From: Ottelia alismoides
Taxonomy: Eukaryota; Streptophyta; Magnoliopsida; Alismatales; Hydrocharitaceae
DNA: 64,000 nt
Direction: 5' to 3'
NCBI GenBank assembly: GCA_037367405.1
Contig: JAZKJV010009624.1
Span: 62,001 to 126,000, forward strand
Shown: positions 33,684 through 45,198 of the stretch, one piece after another
Position numbering within the stretch: the stretch's first letter is position 1
Layout of the letters: each line of letters starts with the position of its first letter
The notes under the pieces: generated by a model
The model's input: only the letters and a program-made list of their open reading frames with translations
The model's database searches: none
Told to the model about the DNA's origin: nothing
Position numbers and translations under genes: made by a program

Positions 33684-36600
33684 CTACTTTGTGGGATCTC
33701 CACTCAGATAGGTTGGATTGCTACTGTAGAGGAACTCCCAATGGGTCTCAATCTCCCTATGGCTAGACTTTAGGACTAAAAATCCATCAAGTCCCTTCGT
33801 CAAAGGATCTACTGTGCTGTCTTTATATCCTACAAAATCTACAAGCAACACTCCTCGGGACACCAAATCTCTTAACGTCTTAAGTCTAATTTTAATGTAT
33901 CTCCTTATTTTCTGTTTAAACTTTGAACTCTTAATTTTTTTAAATTGCGATCATGTTATCACAATGTACTGAGATCCAGGAACTCGCTAACCTACCATGG
34001 GAATTTCATATTTAAGTTCCCTTACCCATTCAGCCTCAATTCCAGTTGTATCCAAAGCACACAACGTAGCCTCAAACATAGATCGATCTAGAATGGTCTG
34101 CTTTACGGACCTCCAAGAGACTGCACCTCCTAAAAGGTAAAGACATACCCAGTAACACCATTACTCCAGACTCCTCCATTTTCCCTATCCACCTTTCATT
34201 ACTATATCCTTTTAAAACAGATGGATGTCTATCATAATGCAAACTATGGGAAATAGTTCCCTTCAAGTACTTCAGTACTCGATCCAGAGCCTCTCAGTGA
34301 GTACGGTTAGGACAACTAGTGTATCTAATCTGCTTTGCAATCAAGAATGAAATATCACATTTCTATAATTTACAATATATATTAAGCTTCCTATGACTTG
34401 TGAATGCCTTAGCAGAGCCACAAGTACACCACTATTGTTTTTAAACAACATTTTGGATTAATCAAAGGAGTGCTTACATCTTTGCAATCTTGATATCCAA
34501 ATTTCTTAAGTACCTTCTCAACATAGTGGGATTGAAAAACTACAATCCCATTAACTGACCTTTTGTCAGTTTGAGATTCAAGATCACATCAGTAACACCC
34601 ATGTCCTTCATCTCAAACTTGCAACTTAAGAATGCTTTTAGTCTCATTAATAATCATCGCATGTGATTTAAACAATATCATGTCATCAACATACAGGTAC
34701 AGGACAATACACTCATTACCTTTCATCATAGAATACACACATTTGTTAGATTCATGAACCTTAAAGCCACGTGACAAAGTAGTTTTGTCAAATTTTTCAT
34801 GCCAATGCTTTGATGCGTGTATCAATCCGTAAAGGGATTAAACAAAGCTTGCAAAATTTTCCCTCATTTCCAAGAGTCATAAGCCCATCATGTTGATCTA
34901 TATAGATCTCCTCCTCAAAATTGTTATGCAAGAAGACGGTCTTTCCATCCGTTTGGTGATAGAGAGATCATATACTGATGCTAATGCTATGAGCATTTGG
35001 ATTGTGGTCGTCCTAGTCACATGGGAATATGTGTCAAAATAATCGATACGTTCTTTTTACCTAAAGCTTCAGCAACTAATCTGATTTTATACGTTTCAAT
35101 TGACAAGTCAGTTCTAAGATTTCTCTTAAACACACATTTGCACTCAATCGTAGAGCATCCTTTGGGTAAATGAACCAGTTCCCAAGTTCCATTAGCCATA
35201 ATAGAATCAATCTTAGATTTGTCAGCTTCATTCCATTGTTTTACTTCATGTGAAGCCATAACTTCCTTGTAACTTGACGAATCACCACCGATCTGGTAGT
35301 CAACAAAGTCACTATGAAGATCCATGACTATCCGTGGTCGTTTACTCCTCCATGGCTCAATTTCTTCTGAAAGATCATTAAGTTCATGTTGATCTCAACC
35401 CCTACATTCGTTATCCTTTCCACTTGATCTGGAATGAATCCTGATGTGGAGGCAACATCAATGATCGGATTCTAACGAATCTCAATTTTCATAGAGAAGA
35501 CATCCTCAAAAAAGGTAGCATCACAGAGTTTAACAATAGTGTTGACATCTATGCCCAGTATCTCACCAAGTTACCAAGAATCTATATGCATATCTATTTT
35601 TCAAGTAACCTAAGAAGTCTGCATCCACAGTTTCAGAATCTATCTTCTTTATCTTTTGTTCTAGGACTAATACCTTAGCGAGACAACATCACACTTTGAG
35701 ATACCTTAAGCTTGATTTTCCATTTCTTCAAAATTTAAAAAGACACTTTTCCATATGTCTTGGAGGAACCTTATTCAGAATATGACAAGCTATATTTAAG
35801 GCCTCTCCCCATGTATAGGTTGGAAGTCCATAACTCTGCTTGAGAGCATTGATCATGTCAGTTACGGTTCTGTTTTTTCATTATGTTATCCCATTTGATT
35901 GTGGTGAATATGAGGAAGTATCTTCATGAACTATGCCAAAGAACTTGTATTATTCAACAAACCAGTTATAAGTATAATCACCCCTCTATCTGACCTAAGA
36001 TGTTTAAGCACTTTTCCTGTTTGTGTCTCAGCCTCGTTCTTAAATATAAAAAAAATTTCTAAGGCTTCATCCTTAGTTTTCATTAGATACACATAACAGT
36101 ATCTATTGCCATTATTTATAAAGGTGATAAGGTATTTCTCATTGTCTGTAATCAATACAACATTAAACTCATAGATATCCGTGTGCCCTAAATCCAAGAT
36201 CTCACTCTCTAGAGACATACTGAAAAGACTACCTAGGTGTCTTTGTTCACACACAAATTTCACATTTTTGAATTTTATAAATAGCGTATTTATGGATCAA
36301 CTCTAAATTCATCATTCTTTTAATTGAATTGCGATTCACATGTGCCAATCTATCATGCCATAGATCACAAGATTCTAATTTATAACAACACGAGACATAG
36401 AATTAGAATACTCAAAACTTAAAGCATTCACTGAATCAATGTTTACTGTATCACATCTAATTCCAAATAATAAATTAAAGTATGTCAAATAGCTCTTTCC
36501 ATAAAAAGCGTCATGTCTCAGAATAACAATATTATTACATTTAAAATTCAATTCAAAATCATTTCTAACTAAAATGGAACCAGATAAAATATTCTTCTTT

Positions 36601-37751
36601 ACATCATGTACATACATCACCTTGTGCAAAGTTCAGACACGTCTAGAGGAGAACCTCAAGTTGACTTGTCCAGACCCCAACACCCTAGCCGCAGAATCGT
36701 TCTCCATCTCCATAGTTCCGCCACTGTAGATATGATAAGAAGAAAATAAAGTCTATCAGAACAGAAGCTCCTAAAGGAGAATATGGTGTATTTCTGGTAT
36801 ATGTATATTGGATCCGTATCCACATGGTACTCATTTGGATCATGGATACAATATAGTTCAAGTTTTACAGAGATATACCCCTCGCTAGCTCCAAGTTCCG
36901 TAGTGATTGTATTCACTTGTAGGCTCCCATATGCATCATTAGGTTGAGTATTTAAGGACAGACATGCTTTCTTCCAATGTTCAACCTGATTGCAATACCA
37001 ACATGATTTATTCTTTGCTTTTTTCTCGATCTTACCGTTTGGTTTCTTTTTGTTAATGTTACTACCCTTTTCTTTGTTATCTTTGCCCTTTGAGGACATG
37101 AAATTTACCTTAATCAGAATATCAACAAGAACAACCGACTTTTATTTCATGTGTTCTTCCTCTATGGCGATGCCATCCTCAAGTTATCCATAGATATTTT
37201 CCACTTTCCGTGTTTCAGAGTCATATCAAAGTTTTTCCAAGACTTGGAGAATTCTCCTATAATGCACATGACTTGAAACTTCTTTGGAAGTTTTAGCTTG
37301 GCATCTTCTAGACCATGGAGCATGAGTAAAAACTCGTGTACTTGTTTAGAATCCGACTTCCCTTTCAGCCTTGGAAAACAATAAGAACTTAGCAACGGAG
37401 TATTTCTCAATACCAAGATTTTTTGGTATTATACTTCCGATCTAGTTCTTCCCATAGATCCTTTGCAGTCTACGTAGACGAACAGTATACGTCAAACAAC
37501 GTATTGGACATGGCCAACAAGATGCAACCATGACATATACAGTCACGTTCCTTCCACGTAGATTGTTCTTTTTAGCTATTGGATGAGGAGTTTTCCTTTT
37601 CCATTGTAGGACATTCAGTTTCAAGCATCGAGATTAACTATATAGTGGTTAATCATATTTTCATATGTTATTGCCAACGCTTGAAATTCTGACTGAATTT
37701 TTCAGGTATATCAGTCATATGCATCCTCAATTTAAATATGGTGTCCGACAT
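33684..37751 (-). pseudogene. Decayed Copia gag-pol of the old element
   Basis: From the right: a gag start near 37751 (MSDTIFKLRMHMTDIPEKF, then NFKRWQ and a stop), gag body (37162-37416) and zinc knuckle CWYCNQVEHWKKAC (36656-37099). An integrase scrap HLRSDRGV follows (35931-36263), then the RT start block DSIMANGTWELVHLPKG and CVFKRN (35017-35325) and the RT catalytic box YLYVDDMIL (34613-34825). A terminal DSTVDPLTKGL block lies at about 33780-33866. Every part is separated by stops or frame changes. No function remains. Confidence 0.82.
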
Positions 37752-39159
37752 GGTTTTAATTTCAGTTCCGAATATCCTCTTGATATTCTCGAAAATCGGT
37801 GTGGTTATATCAACTCACAAGGCGAGTCAATAGTCGGTGTTTGACCACACAAATCCCGAAATTAATCAACAATTAACCCACACTAAAGATCAATAAATTA
37901 GAACTAATGTGGAGTCAAAATTTATTTTTAACTCTGCACAAATGGTGTATAGTGACAAGTATGCAGAGAGTTCGAACAGAGGGAGCAAGCAGGGTAATTC
38001 ACACAAGTGTGCACAAGTGAGTGTGTGTGTGTGTGATGTGTCTACACTAAGCAAGCAAGGAAATTTTTGTGGGTTTTTAATTTTTTTATATTTTTTTAAT
38101 TTAATTTTTAGTTTTGTATTTTGATTTTTAATTTTCTGATTTTTATAATTTTATATTTTATATTTTTCTTTTTCTTTTTCTATATTGGAATTTAAAGACA
38201 ATGGAATAAAAGACAAGATAAAATATTTATAAAACTAAGTAAAAATTACCAAAAATTCAGAAATAAATTGTTTTTGAGATTTTTGTGGTTTTCTACTGTT
38301 TTTGTGATTTTTGGGGATTTTTCAAGGTGTTTTTGATATTTTTAATTACTGAATTAAGGCAAAACAGTGGAAATAGGGCTGGCTGTGAATAAAATAGGAT
38401 TTAAAAATAGCAACCAGTACTCAAAATTTTTCACACTAATTTTTCAATAAAAAGGACAAAATAAGGAACAAACAGGAACTGAGTTTTTGATTTTTGGAGT
38501 TTTCTACTACTTTATATATTTTTTTGAAGTTTTTGAGTGTTTTTAAATTTTTAGTGTTTTTCTTTTGAGATTTTTAGTGATTTTTGGACTAACACTAAAA
38601 TAGAATAAAATAGACACTAGGTAATTTTTTTGGAATTTTTGGAGGTGTTTTAATATTTTTTTGGTATTTTCTAAACTGGACAGTGCACAAATAGCAAGTT
38701 TTTGATTTTTAATGAATATGAAAATCAAGTAAAATCAAAAACTAAATATGTGGCGTTAAAGTACACATGTCTAGAAACTTAAGTTCAAAATTTGAGAAAT
38801 TTTGGAGTTAAAATGATAAGTCAAATAATTAGAGCAAACATCCAAACATCAAACAGTCCTGGCAGGGGTAAATGTGCAATATCTCAAACATCCGGGTGCA
38901 AACATGCAATTTCCACAAAAATATAGAATAGAATATTTAATTTCTAGCACCAAAATGCAATTACAAAAGCCGCCTGGGCACACAAGAAATTTTTCCACCA
39001 GGGCGCGTGACTTGCACGCGCCTGGCGAGGACTGAAATGCAATATCTCAAACCCTGAGGGCCTACTTGCAAAATATCCAAAAAGCTTACACTTAATACGA
39101 AAGTTTCAGGACTAAAATAAAATACACGAACGACTGAGGGTGTCCTTGCAAAATTCCCA

Positions 39160-39188
39160 CACCTCACGTGTACAGGTCACGTGAGGTG
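39160..39188 (-). promoter_or_regulatory. Paired inverted CACGTG motifs (Athila left LTR)
   Basis: CACCTCACGTG, seven bases, CACGTGAGGTG, immediately next to a GACGTGG motif. G-box/ABRE-like cores. Confidence 0.6.
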
Positions 39189-40403
39189 ACGTGGCGAAGG
39201 ACCAAAGTGCAAATAAACAAAGACTGGGGGTCTTTGTGCAAATATTACAAAACTTTTACACTACAGACAACAGTTTAAATACTAAATATTAAATGCAAAA
39301 AGTGCGAGGGTTGGAATGCAAAATACCCTCGACGGCGGAAGATCGGACGGTGGGATGAATCCCACTTATCCACGTGGCGTGTCCTGGGTCCGCGATACCC
39401 CTTCAGATTCGACGCCTCGGATTAGATCTCCGCGAGGAGATCGACGGCTGCTGAGACGGCTTGATCGGACGGTCGTTGGAGAAGCTGGAGCTGCGGCTTG
39501 ATCAGACGGCGGAGAAGCGAGGAGGAAGAACAGGGAAGAGCACCGGCGGAGGCGCACTTCCCCGACTCCGATCTCGCTCCTCAGGCGGTGGATGGGCTCC
39601 AAAATAGAGCTGCAGACTCCTGGGAGGTCACTCTATGGACTGGAGGGCTCTGATTCGTCGGAGAGGCTTCGAGGTGCTGGCGCGCAGGCGGCGGAGCTCT
39701 CAGCTCCAGGTATCTCCGGCGAAGGTCGCAAAATGCCTTCCAGGTGCGTTCGCTGCTCTTTGACCTGCAAGAAATGGTGAAAAGGTCCAGGGCAAATTGC
39801 CTGGATCTCGCGGAGGCGTGGGGATGCGTGATTGATGGATGGAGTGGCGCTGAAACCAACTGCAGTCGGAGATAGCTCTGGCGAGGGGTGATTGGGCGAA
39901 TCGACCCACTATTGGACCGAATGAAAGGGGGAAACGAAGCGCGAGATGATAACGAATGCAATGCAAGCGAAAATAAAAGAAATAAAGCACAGCCTCAAGC
40001 CCAGGTCAGGCGAGGGAGGAGGTACCTCGACGGCGGTCGCCGGAGGTTGGAACACGCTCCAAACTTGGCTGGTTCACCGCCCTGACGAGCGCTCCACAGA
40101 GCTGTCACCTCCGGGATCTCCAAGCAAGGTCAAGGGGGAAAGTTTGGCTGGAATTTGCGGTTCGAATTCAAACGAAGGTCAAGGGGAGGCTTAAGTATGG
40201 TTGACGAGAGGGTGGAAAGAACGAGGTGCCTGGCCTGATGCAGTGGTCTTCAGCCCAAGATAGTGCTTGGGCGAGGGTCCTCGATCTTAGAGCTTCAAAA
40301 GTCGTGAAGAGTGGAAGACGAAAGGATGAAAGCGGCAGCCTCGAAAAAAATGGTAGATATGGGGTCAAAGACGGGTCTGACAAGGGCTACAGGATGTAGG
40401 CCA

Positions 40404-40462
40404 GACTGTTGACCTAGGTCAACAGTCCTGGCCTCCTGGTTGGTCCACGTGGACCAACCAGG
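40404..40462 (-). promoter_or_regulatory. W-box palindrome and G-box palindrome side by side (Athila left LTR)
   Basis: 40404-40427 is a perfect palindrome with arm GACTGTTGACC containing the TTGACC W-box in both orientations. 40435-40462 is the 28-bp palindrome centred on CACGTG. Both recur at 55343-55366 and 55374-55401 in the right LTR. Confidence 0.7.
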
Positions 40463-41614
40463 AAAAACCCTGGAAAAATATGTTACTAATTCAATTTAAA
40501 ATACTAAATGGCCGAATTAATTAAAAGTTATAAAATAAAAAATGCTCAAAATTTTATGTAGTATTTTATTCTGATTTTTATTTATTTTTATGACTTATAT
40601 TTTTACAAGTTACCATTTTAACCCTATATAGGTATAATACCTATGTATTTTAATATTTTATTTAGGTATTTTATTTTTTTATTATTGTTATTTAGTATTT
40701 TATAAAATTATAACATACTTTTATATACATAAATATATTTTTATTTTATTTTTCTGATTTGTTTTGTATATTTAATAAAATACAAGTGTATTGTATATAG
40801 GTATAAGTGTATGTATAATACCTATGTAGTCTTTGTACAAGTATATTTTTATTTTTATTTTTTCTTTGTATTTTATTTCAATTTTAATGCACATATATTA
40901 TAAGTAATATTTACAAAATTATAAACATATAGAAAATATAAAAATAATGAATAAATAATAAATTGAATATTTTATTATGTAAGAGTATACAATGAGGGTC
41001 CAAAACTCAACTTTCAAACCGCAGCTCCGCCAAATGCGAAACCACCGCCATTGGATAGATTATTTTATTCTATATACAATTAAAGATGAGTTCGATGCAT
41101 TTGGAGTTGTCGTTTGTGAGATACGGGTCTGGGAAGTTGGGATTTTGGATTTTTATTCAGACCATAACTTTTTATCTGTACATTATTTTTCAGTGAAATC
41201 AATTTTATATTTTTCTTTATGATATTATCTACAACTTTCATGTACAAAGTTTCTTTATTTGATGCATAAAAAGTGGGACCAAAAATAGGTCCCAAAATGA
41301 ATAAAGAATGAATAAAAGTATATGTGTTTTATCTGTATTTCTGACCTTATCTCCCCCTACTTTATTCCTTGTCGACTTATTCATCAAGATGCCTAGGTCT
41401 CGGGGGTTTTGGGTCATAAAATATTTACAATATTTTATTCTTTTTCTTTTCTTTATTTATTCTATAATTTTGGCCTTAATTACAGTGATTTATACACTAT
41501 TGTGATGCACATGCATGGATGCTAAGATGGTGATTTTAATGCTATTTACATGCATTTGCTAGGGTTTTTGGTGCCAAAATGATAGAATAAAGATGATGAA
41601 ATGTGGGTTCATCA

Positions 41615-41628
41615 TCCCCCTATACTTT
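41615..41628 (-). other. Polypurine tract of the Athila element
   Basis: AAAGTATAGGGGGA on the - strand, immediately before TGATGAACCC of the 3' LTR. It primes plus-strand DNA synthesis. Confidence 0.85.
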
Positions 41629-41631
41629 ACC

Positions 41632-41667
41632 TTTGCTAGTCCCTAGCAAACACTTATGCAATAAGTG
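41632..41667 (-). other. Two conserved short hairpins next to the polypurine tract
   Basis: TTTGCTAG/TCC/CTAGCAAA (41632-41650) and CACTTAT/GCA/ATAAGTG (41651-41667). The second Athila element has the same two at 61329-61348 and 61349-61370 with altered loops and stem lengths. Confidence 0.7.
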
Positions 41668-44172
41668 CAAAAAGAAAAAGAAAGAAAAGAAAAAGAAGAA
41701 AATTAGATTAAGTTTAATTATCGAACTTGTCTTTGCAAAATCAAAGTTTGGAGCTTAAGTCAGACCTTTGGAATTTTAGTGCGGTCGGAACCTTAATGAG
41801 AGCCAAATTTGAAATCCAACAGTCCTTGAGAATCCTAAAACTCTGTCCAAGTCTCCTCAATAGCCAGGTCAGAAATACTTCAACTCATACGCAAACTCTT
41901 ATGACTATGAATCTGACTCGTACAGTGTAAGTGATATGTAGCTCCCCACTTCAGAAGTGACAAAGAGACAACCTCCCCCAACCTGGTAACTCTAATGCCT
42001 CGGTCTAGCAACTCTTTCCTCGAGAAGCGGGGTATTCCCTTCTAAGTTCAAGTGCAACCGGCTCAAGAAGAGGGGGAAGAAGTATAGACTTTTGGAAGCT
42101 CAGCCAGTGTAGCCAAGTCTCCCACTGCAAGCTTCATGAGATGTAACATGGATACCATAAGCTTTTGCTTTATTGGACTATATACACTCCGGTGGGGTTA
42201 TTAAATTTTCAATCCGACCCACCACTTTTTTGGAGTTTTTTTTCATTTTCATTTTTTTTTCATTCATTTTTTTTCTTTTTTTTTTTCAAATGCATCTGTA
42301 CAACATATCTACATGGTGCAGCATATATACAAGAAATTTTCCTCTTGAGCCAGTAGACTATCCCTCTTTTGAAGCTTTATTGCAACCCGCGGCTCCTGTC
42401 TTTAGCCTTCATCACCACTAGACCAAGTTGAGGTGCACTTCCTTCACTATAAGAAGAAGAGAGGTTCCGCCTAGAAGTACTACCCTCATATGCTACCCCA
42501 AGCCAAAGGAAACTGCCTCCTCACCACCTCATCCGTGGAGAGCTATGTGAAAGGTGCAGGTGTCCAAGTTAGGTCATTATCAACAAGAGTCGTGCGTGTG
42601 CTCTGAAATAGTCTACTTAGGCAGTCAAGAATCCATTGAACCAAGTCCCGTGATCCTCAAAGAATTAAGTCAACTAGACCTGAAGTACCTCAAACTTAGT
42701 TCCTATAAGGTTCCTGTTATTAGGTAGATTCTAAGGTCCAATCAAGCTCCAATCTCCGGATTTTACTTAGACTTGTTCTACTATCAAACTCAATCCGAAA
42801 AATGCGAATGCTATGCAATGCTATGCAGAAAATATTTTTGTGATGCAATTTTCAAAGATTTTGAACTTCTTATGGATTTTTGAAAAGATAATGATGATGC
42901 ATGCAGATGCATTTTTTGTATTTTTCAAAAAGATTTTTCAGATGTTTTTGGATTTTAATTTTTGCAAATGTTTTTGGGAATTTTTGAAAACAAAACGTTT
43001 TGGCTAAAAACTAGGTGAAAATATGTACACGGGAGTGCTTCTTATATATACAAGAAATGGATTTTAAGAATTTACAAGGGTAAGTGATCAATTTTATACA
43101 TATATATAGGTAGTGGATTTTGGTGTGATGTTAGTATTCCTCAAACTTATTTGACACAAGCTTTTCACACAATTTTTGAAAACTATAGTCCAAAATAATT
43201 TTCACAAACATTTTACAAACATGTACACACATTTGAAACTCATTTTGCAAAGGCTTTCAAAACAGTATATATAGATTTTTCACATATTTTTGCAACCATT
43301 TTTCAAACCATTTGCAAATCATTTTCCAAACATTTTATTTCACACAAAGAAAATAAATTTTACAAACCACACTTTTTACACAGGTTGAAAACATGTAACA
43401 AAATATTTTCAAAATAGTTTTCAATAGATGTTCACAAAGATTTTCAAACTATTTTTCAAACATTTTGCAAAAAACATTTTCACCTGATTTATTAATCAGT
43501 AATTACAAAAAGAATTTGAGGAATGATAACACCTTTTTAGTAAAGAATTTGTAATGAATTTTAATGAATTATTAGCCATATTTTTAAGAAAATACGAAAG
43601 TACGAGTTATGGCTAAAGTATATACACAGTATATACGACCCCCCTATACTTAGCTTGAGATATGTCCTCATAGATCGGAGAGAAAAGAGAAGACATAACT
43701 CGTACTAAGTATAGGCAAGTCTAAAGAATGAATGAATCAATGAATGAGAAGTTGACCGTCCCCCCTATACTTAGGATCAAATAATCCTAAGTATAGCAGA
43801 CTGTACACAATGCAGGGAGGGTCAAGGGTGGGAATAAACAGATCGTACTCAGATTGTCTCCCCCTATACTTAGGGTAAGATATCCCTAAGTATAGACAAG
43901 AAGAGGAGACAATGGAGAGGATCAAAGAATGGAAATACTCGGGGTGCACACCCCCTATACTTAGGACAAAGTACGTCCTAAGTATGGAAAACTGTCTACA
44001 AGGGCGGCACCTTTTTGATAGATAAAGAAGATAGAGATGGAAAAGAAGAAAAGAAGAAAAGAGGAAAATAACTTAACAGATGAAAGTGATATGAACAGAT
44101 GGATCTGTACAGCGAAAGATGGAATTGATCACCGTGTATGAGATGCAGATGATGTGAGTCAAAGAGTACATC
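41668..44172 (-). other. Long 3' non-coding region of the Athila element
   Basis: 2.5 kb between integrase and purine tract, where many Athila elements carry an env-like gene. I see no such ORF. The sequence is low complexity (T-rich 42210-42290, CATTTT/AAACATTT words at 43150-43480) plus a hairpin cluster at 43643-43987. Confidence 0.7.
43643..43987 (-). other. Cluster of four hairpins with polypurine-tract-like arms (Athila element)
   Basis: Each begins CCCCCTATACTTAG and closes with CTAAGTATAG or a near variant. Hairpin 1 is long (43643-43715). Hairpin 2 is CTATACTTAGGAT/ATCCTAAGTATAG (43765-43796). Hairpin 3 is CTATACTTAGGG/CCCTAAGTATAG (43864-43895). Hairpin 4 is ATACTTAGGAC/GTCCTAAGTAT (43957-43985). 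On the sense strand each gives CTAAGTATAGGGGG or a near variant, the same core as the polypurine tract. Confidence 0.85.
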
Positions 44173-45153
44173 TCATACCAGAAGAATGGGGGCAACGTCA
44201 ATGGTCGGCGGATCATGATCAAGATATAGTTTCAGGCGTTGACCATTGACGCGGAAGGTAGAGGAAGATGACGGTTCGGATATGTCGATGCTGCCATTGC
44301 CATGTACCTTCCTAACCACATAAGGACCTTTCCACTTGCTCTGCAACTTCCCTGGGAATAATTTCAGCCTGGAATCAAACAACCATACTCTCTGATCTGG
44401 CTCAAACTGTTTATGGCTGATATGTGAATCATGCCATGTCTTCACTTTCTCTTTGTACTGTAGGCTGTTCGAAAAGGCTGTATCTCTCAATTCTTCCAGG
44501 GCTGCCAATTCTGCTCTTCTCTGGTCTCCTACACTCTCGGGATCTAGAAGCAACTCAGTAACTGCCCAAAAAGATTTATGCTTGATCTCCACTGGCAAAT
44601 GGCACGGCTTGCCATAGACGAGACGAAAGGGAGATGTCCCCAATGGATTCTTGAAAGAAGTCCTATAAGCCCACAAGACCGAGTCCAAAAGCTGTGACCA
44701 ATCCTTTCGGTCTGGGCGGACAACTTTCTGCAAGATAGTCTTTATCTCCCTATTCGATACTTCGGCAAGACCATTAGTCTGAGGGTGGTAAGGAGTGGCA
44801 ACCCGATGGTCAATGCCGAACTCGTCTGCAAGGGCCCTGACTTTGTCATTGATGAAGTGAGACCCCCCGTCTGAAATCAAGACTCTAGGTACCCCGAACC
44901 GTGAAATGATATTTTTCCTCAAGAATTTGCACACGGTTTTCGCATCTGCGGCTCGGGCGGGGATGGCCTCAACCCATCGGCTGACATAATCTACAGCGAG
45001 CAAAATGTGCTCGAATCCCTGACTTTTAGGAAATGGGCCCATGAAATCAATCCCCCATGCATCAAAAACCTCACAGAAGTGAATGAGTTGCATGGGCATC
45101 ATGTCTCTCTGTCCACAGGTTCCCATTTTCTGGCAGTCAGTACATCTCTTCAC
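44173..45153 (-). pseudogene. Athila integrase
   Basis: Open frame of 326 codons with KRCTDCQKMG (end of the H2C2 finger) and the catalytic triad in FDAWGIDFMGPF, VLISDGGSHF and GLAEVSNREIKTIL. SQLLDSVLWAYRTSFKNPLG and YGKPCHLPVEIKHKSFWAV follow, an Athila-type signature. The C-terminus has a KWKGPYVV motif. It is in the same frame as the RT ORF but separated from it by a TAA stop at 45199-45201, just where the H2C2 segment continues (QKVL then stop, SGLWWPTLF). A single change would have made the stop. Confidence 0.92.
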
Positions 45154-45198
45154 GAACTCATCAGAATCCTTGAAGAGAGTAGGCCACCATAGGCCGGA

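Larger units (their letters stand above)
37781..41614 (-). repeat. Left (3') LTR of the Athila element
   Basis: Unusually long LTR. In sense (-) order it has an AT-rich start, G-box and W-box palindromes about 1.15 kb in, a GC-rich block at about 40200-39310, the paired CACGTG element, then an AT-rich 3' part ending in a TG microsatellite and CGAGAATATCA. Confidence 0.95.

Noticed and set aside
33100..33700. Separate gene in the spacer next to the left Copia LTR
   Set aside because: It is the 3' end of the old Copia polyprotein and its untranslated region, full of stops.
41668..43100. Env-like gene of the Athila element
   Set aside because: No signal peptide, transmembrane helix or long frame on the sense strand.
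43643..43987. CRISPR-like array (repeated palindromes with spacers)
   Set aside because: Plant nuclear context with only four imperfect hairpins at uneven spacing inside a retrotransposon.
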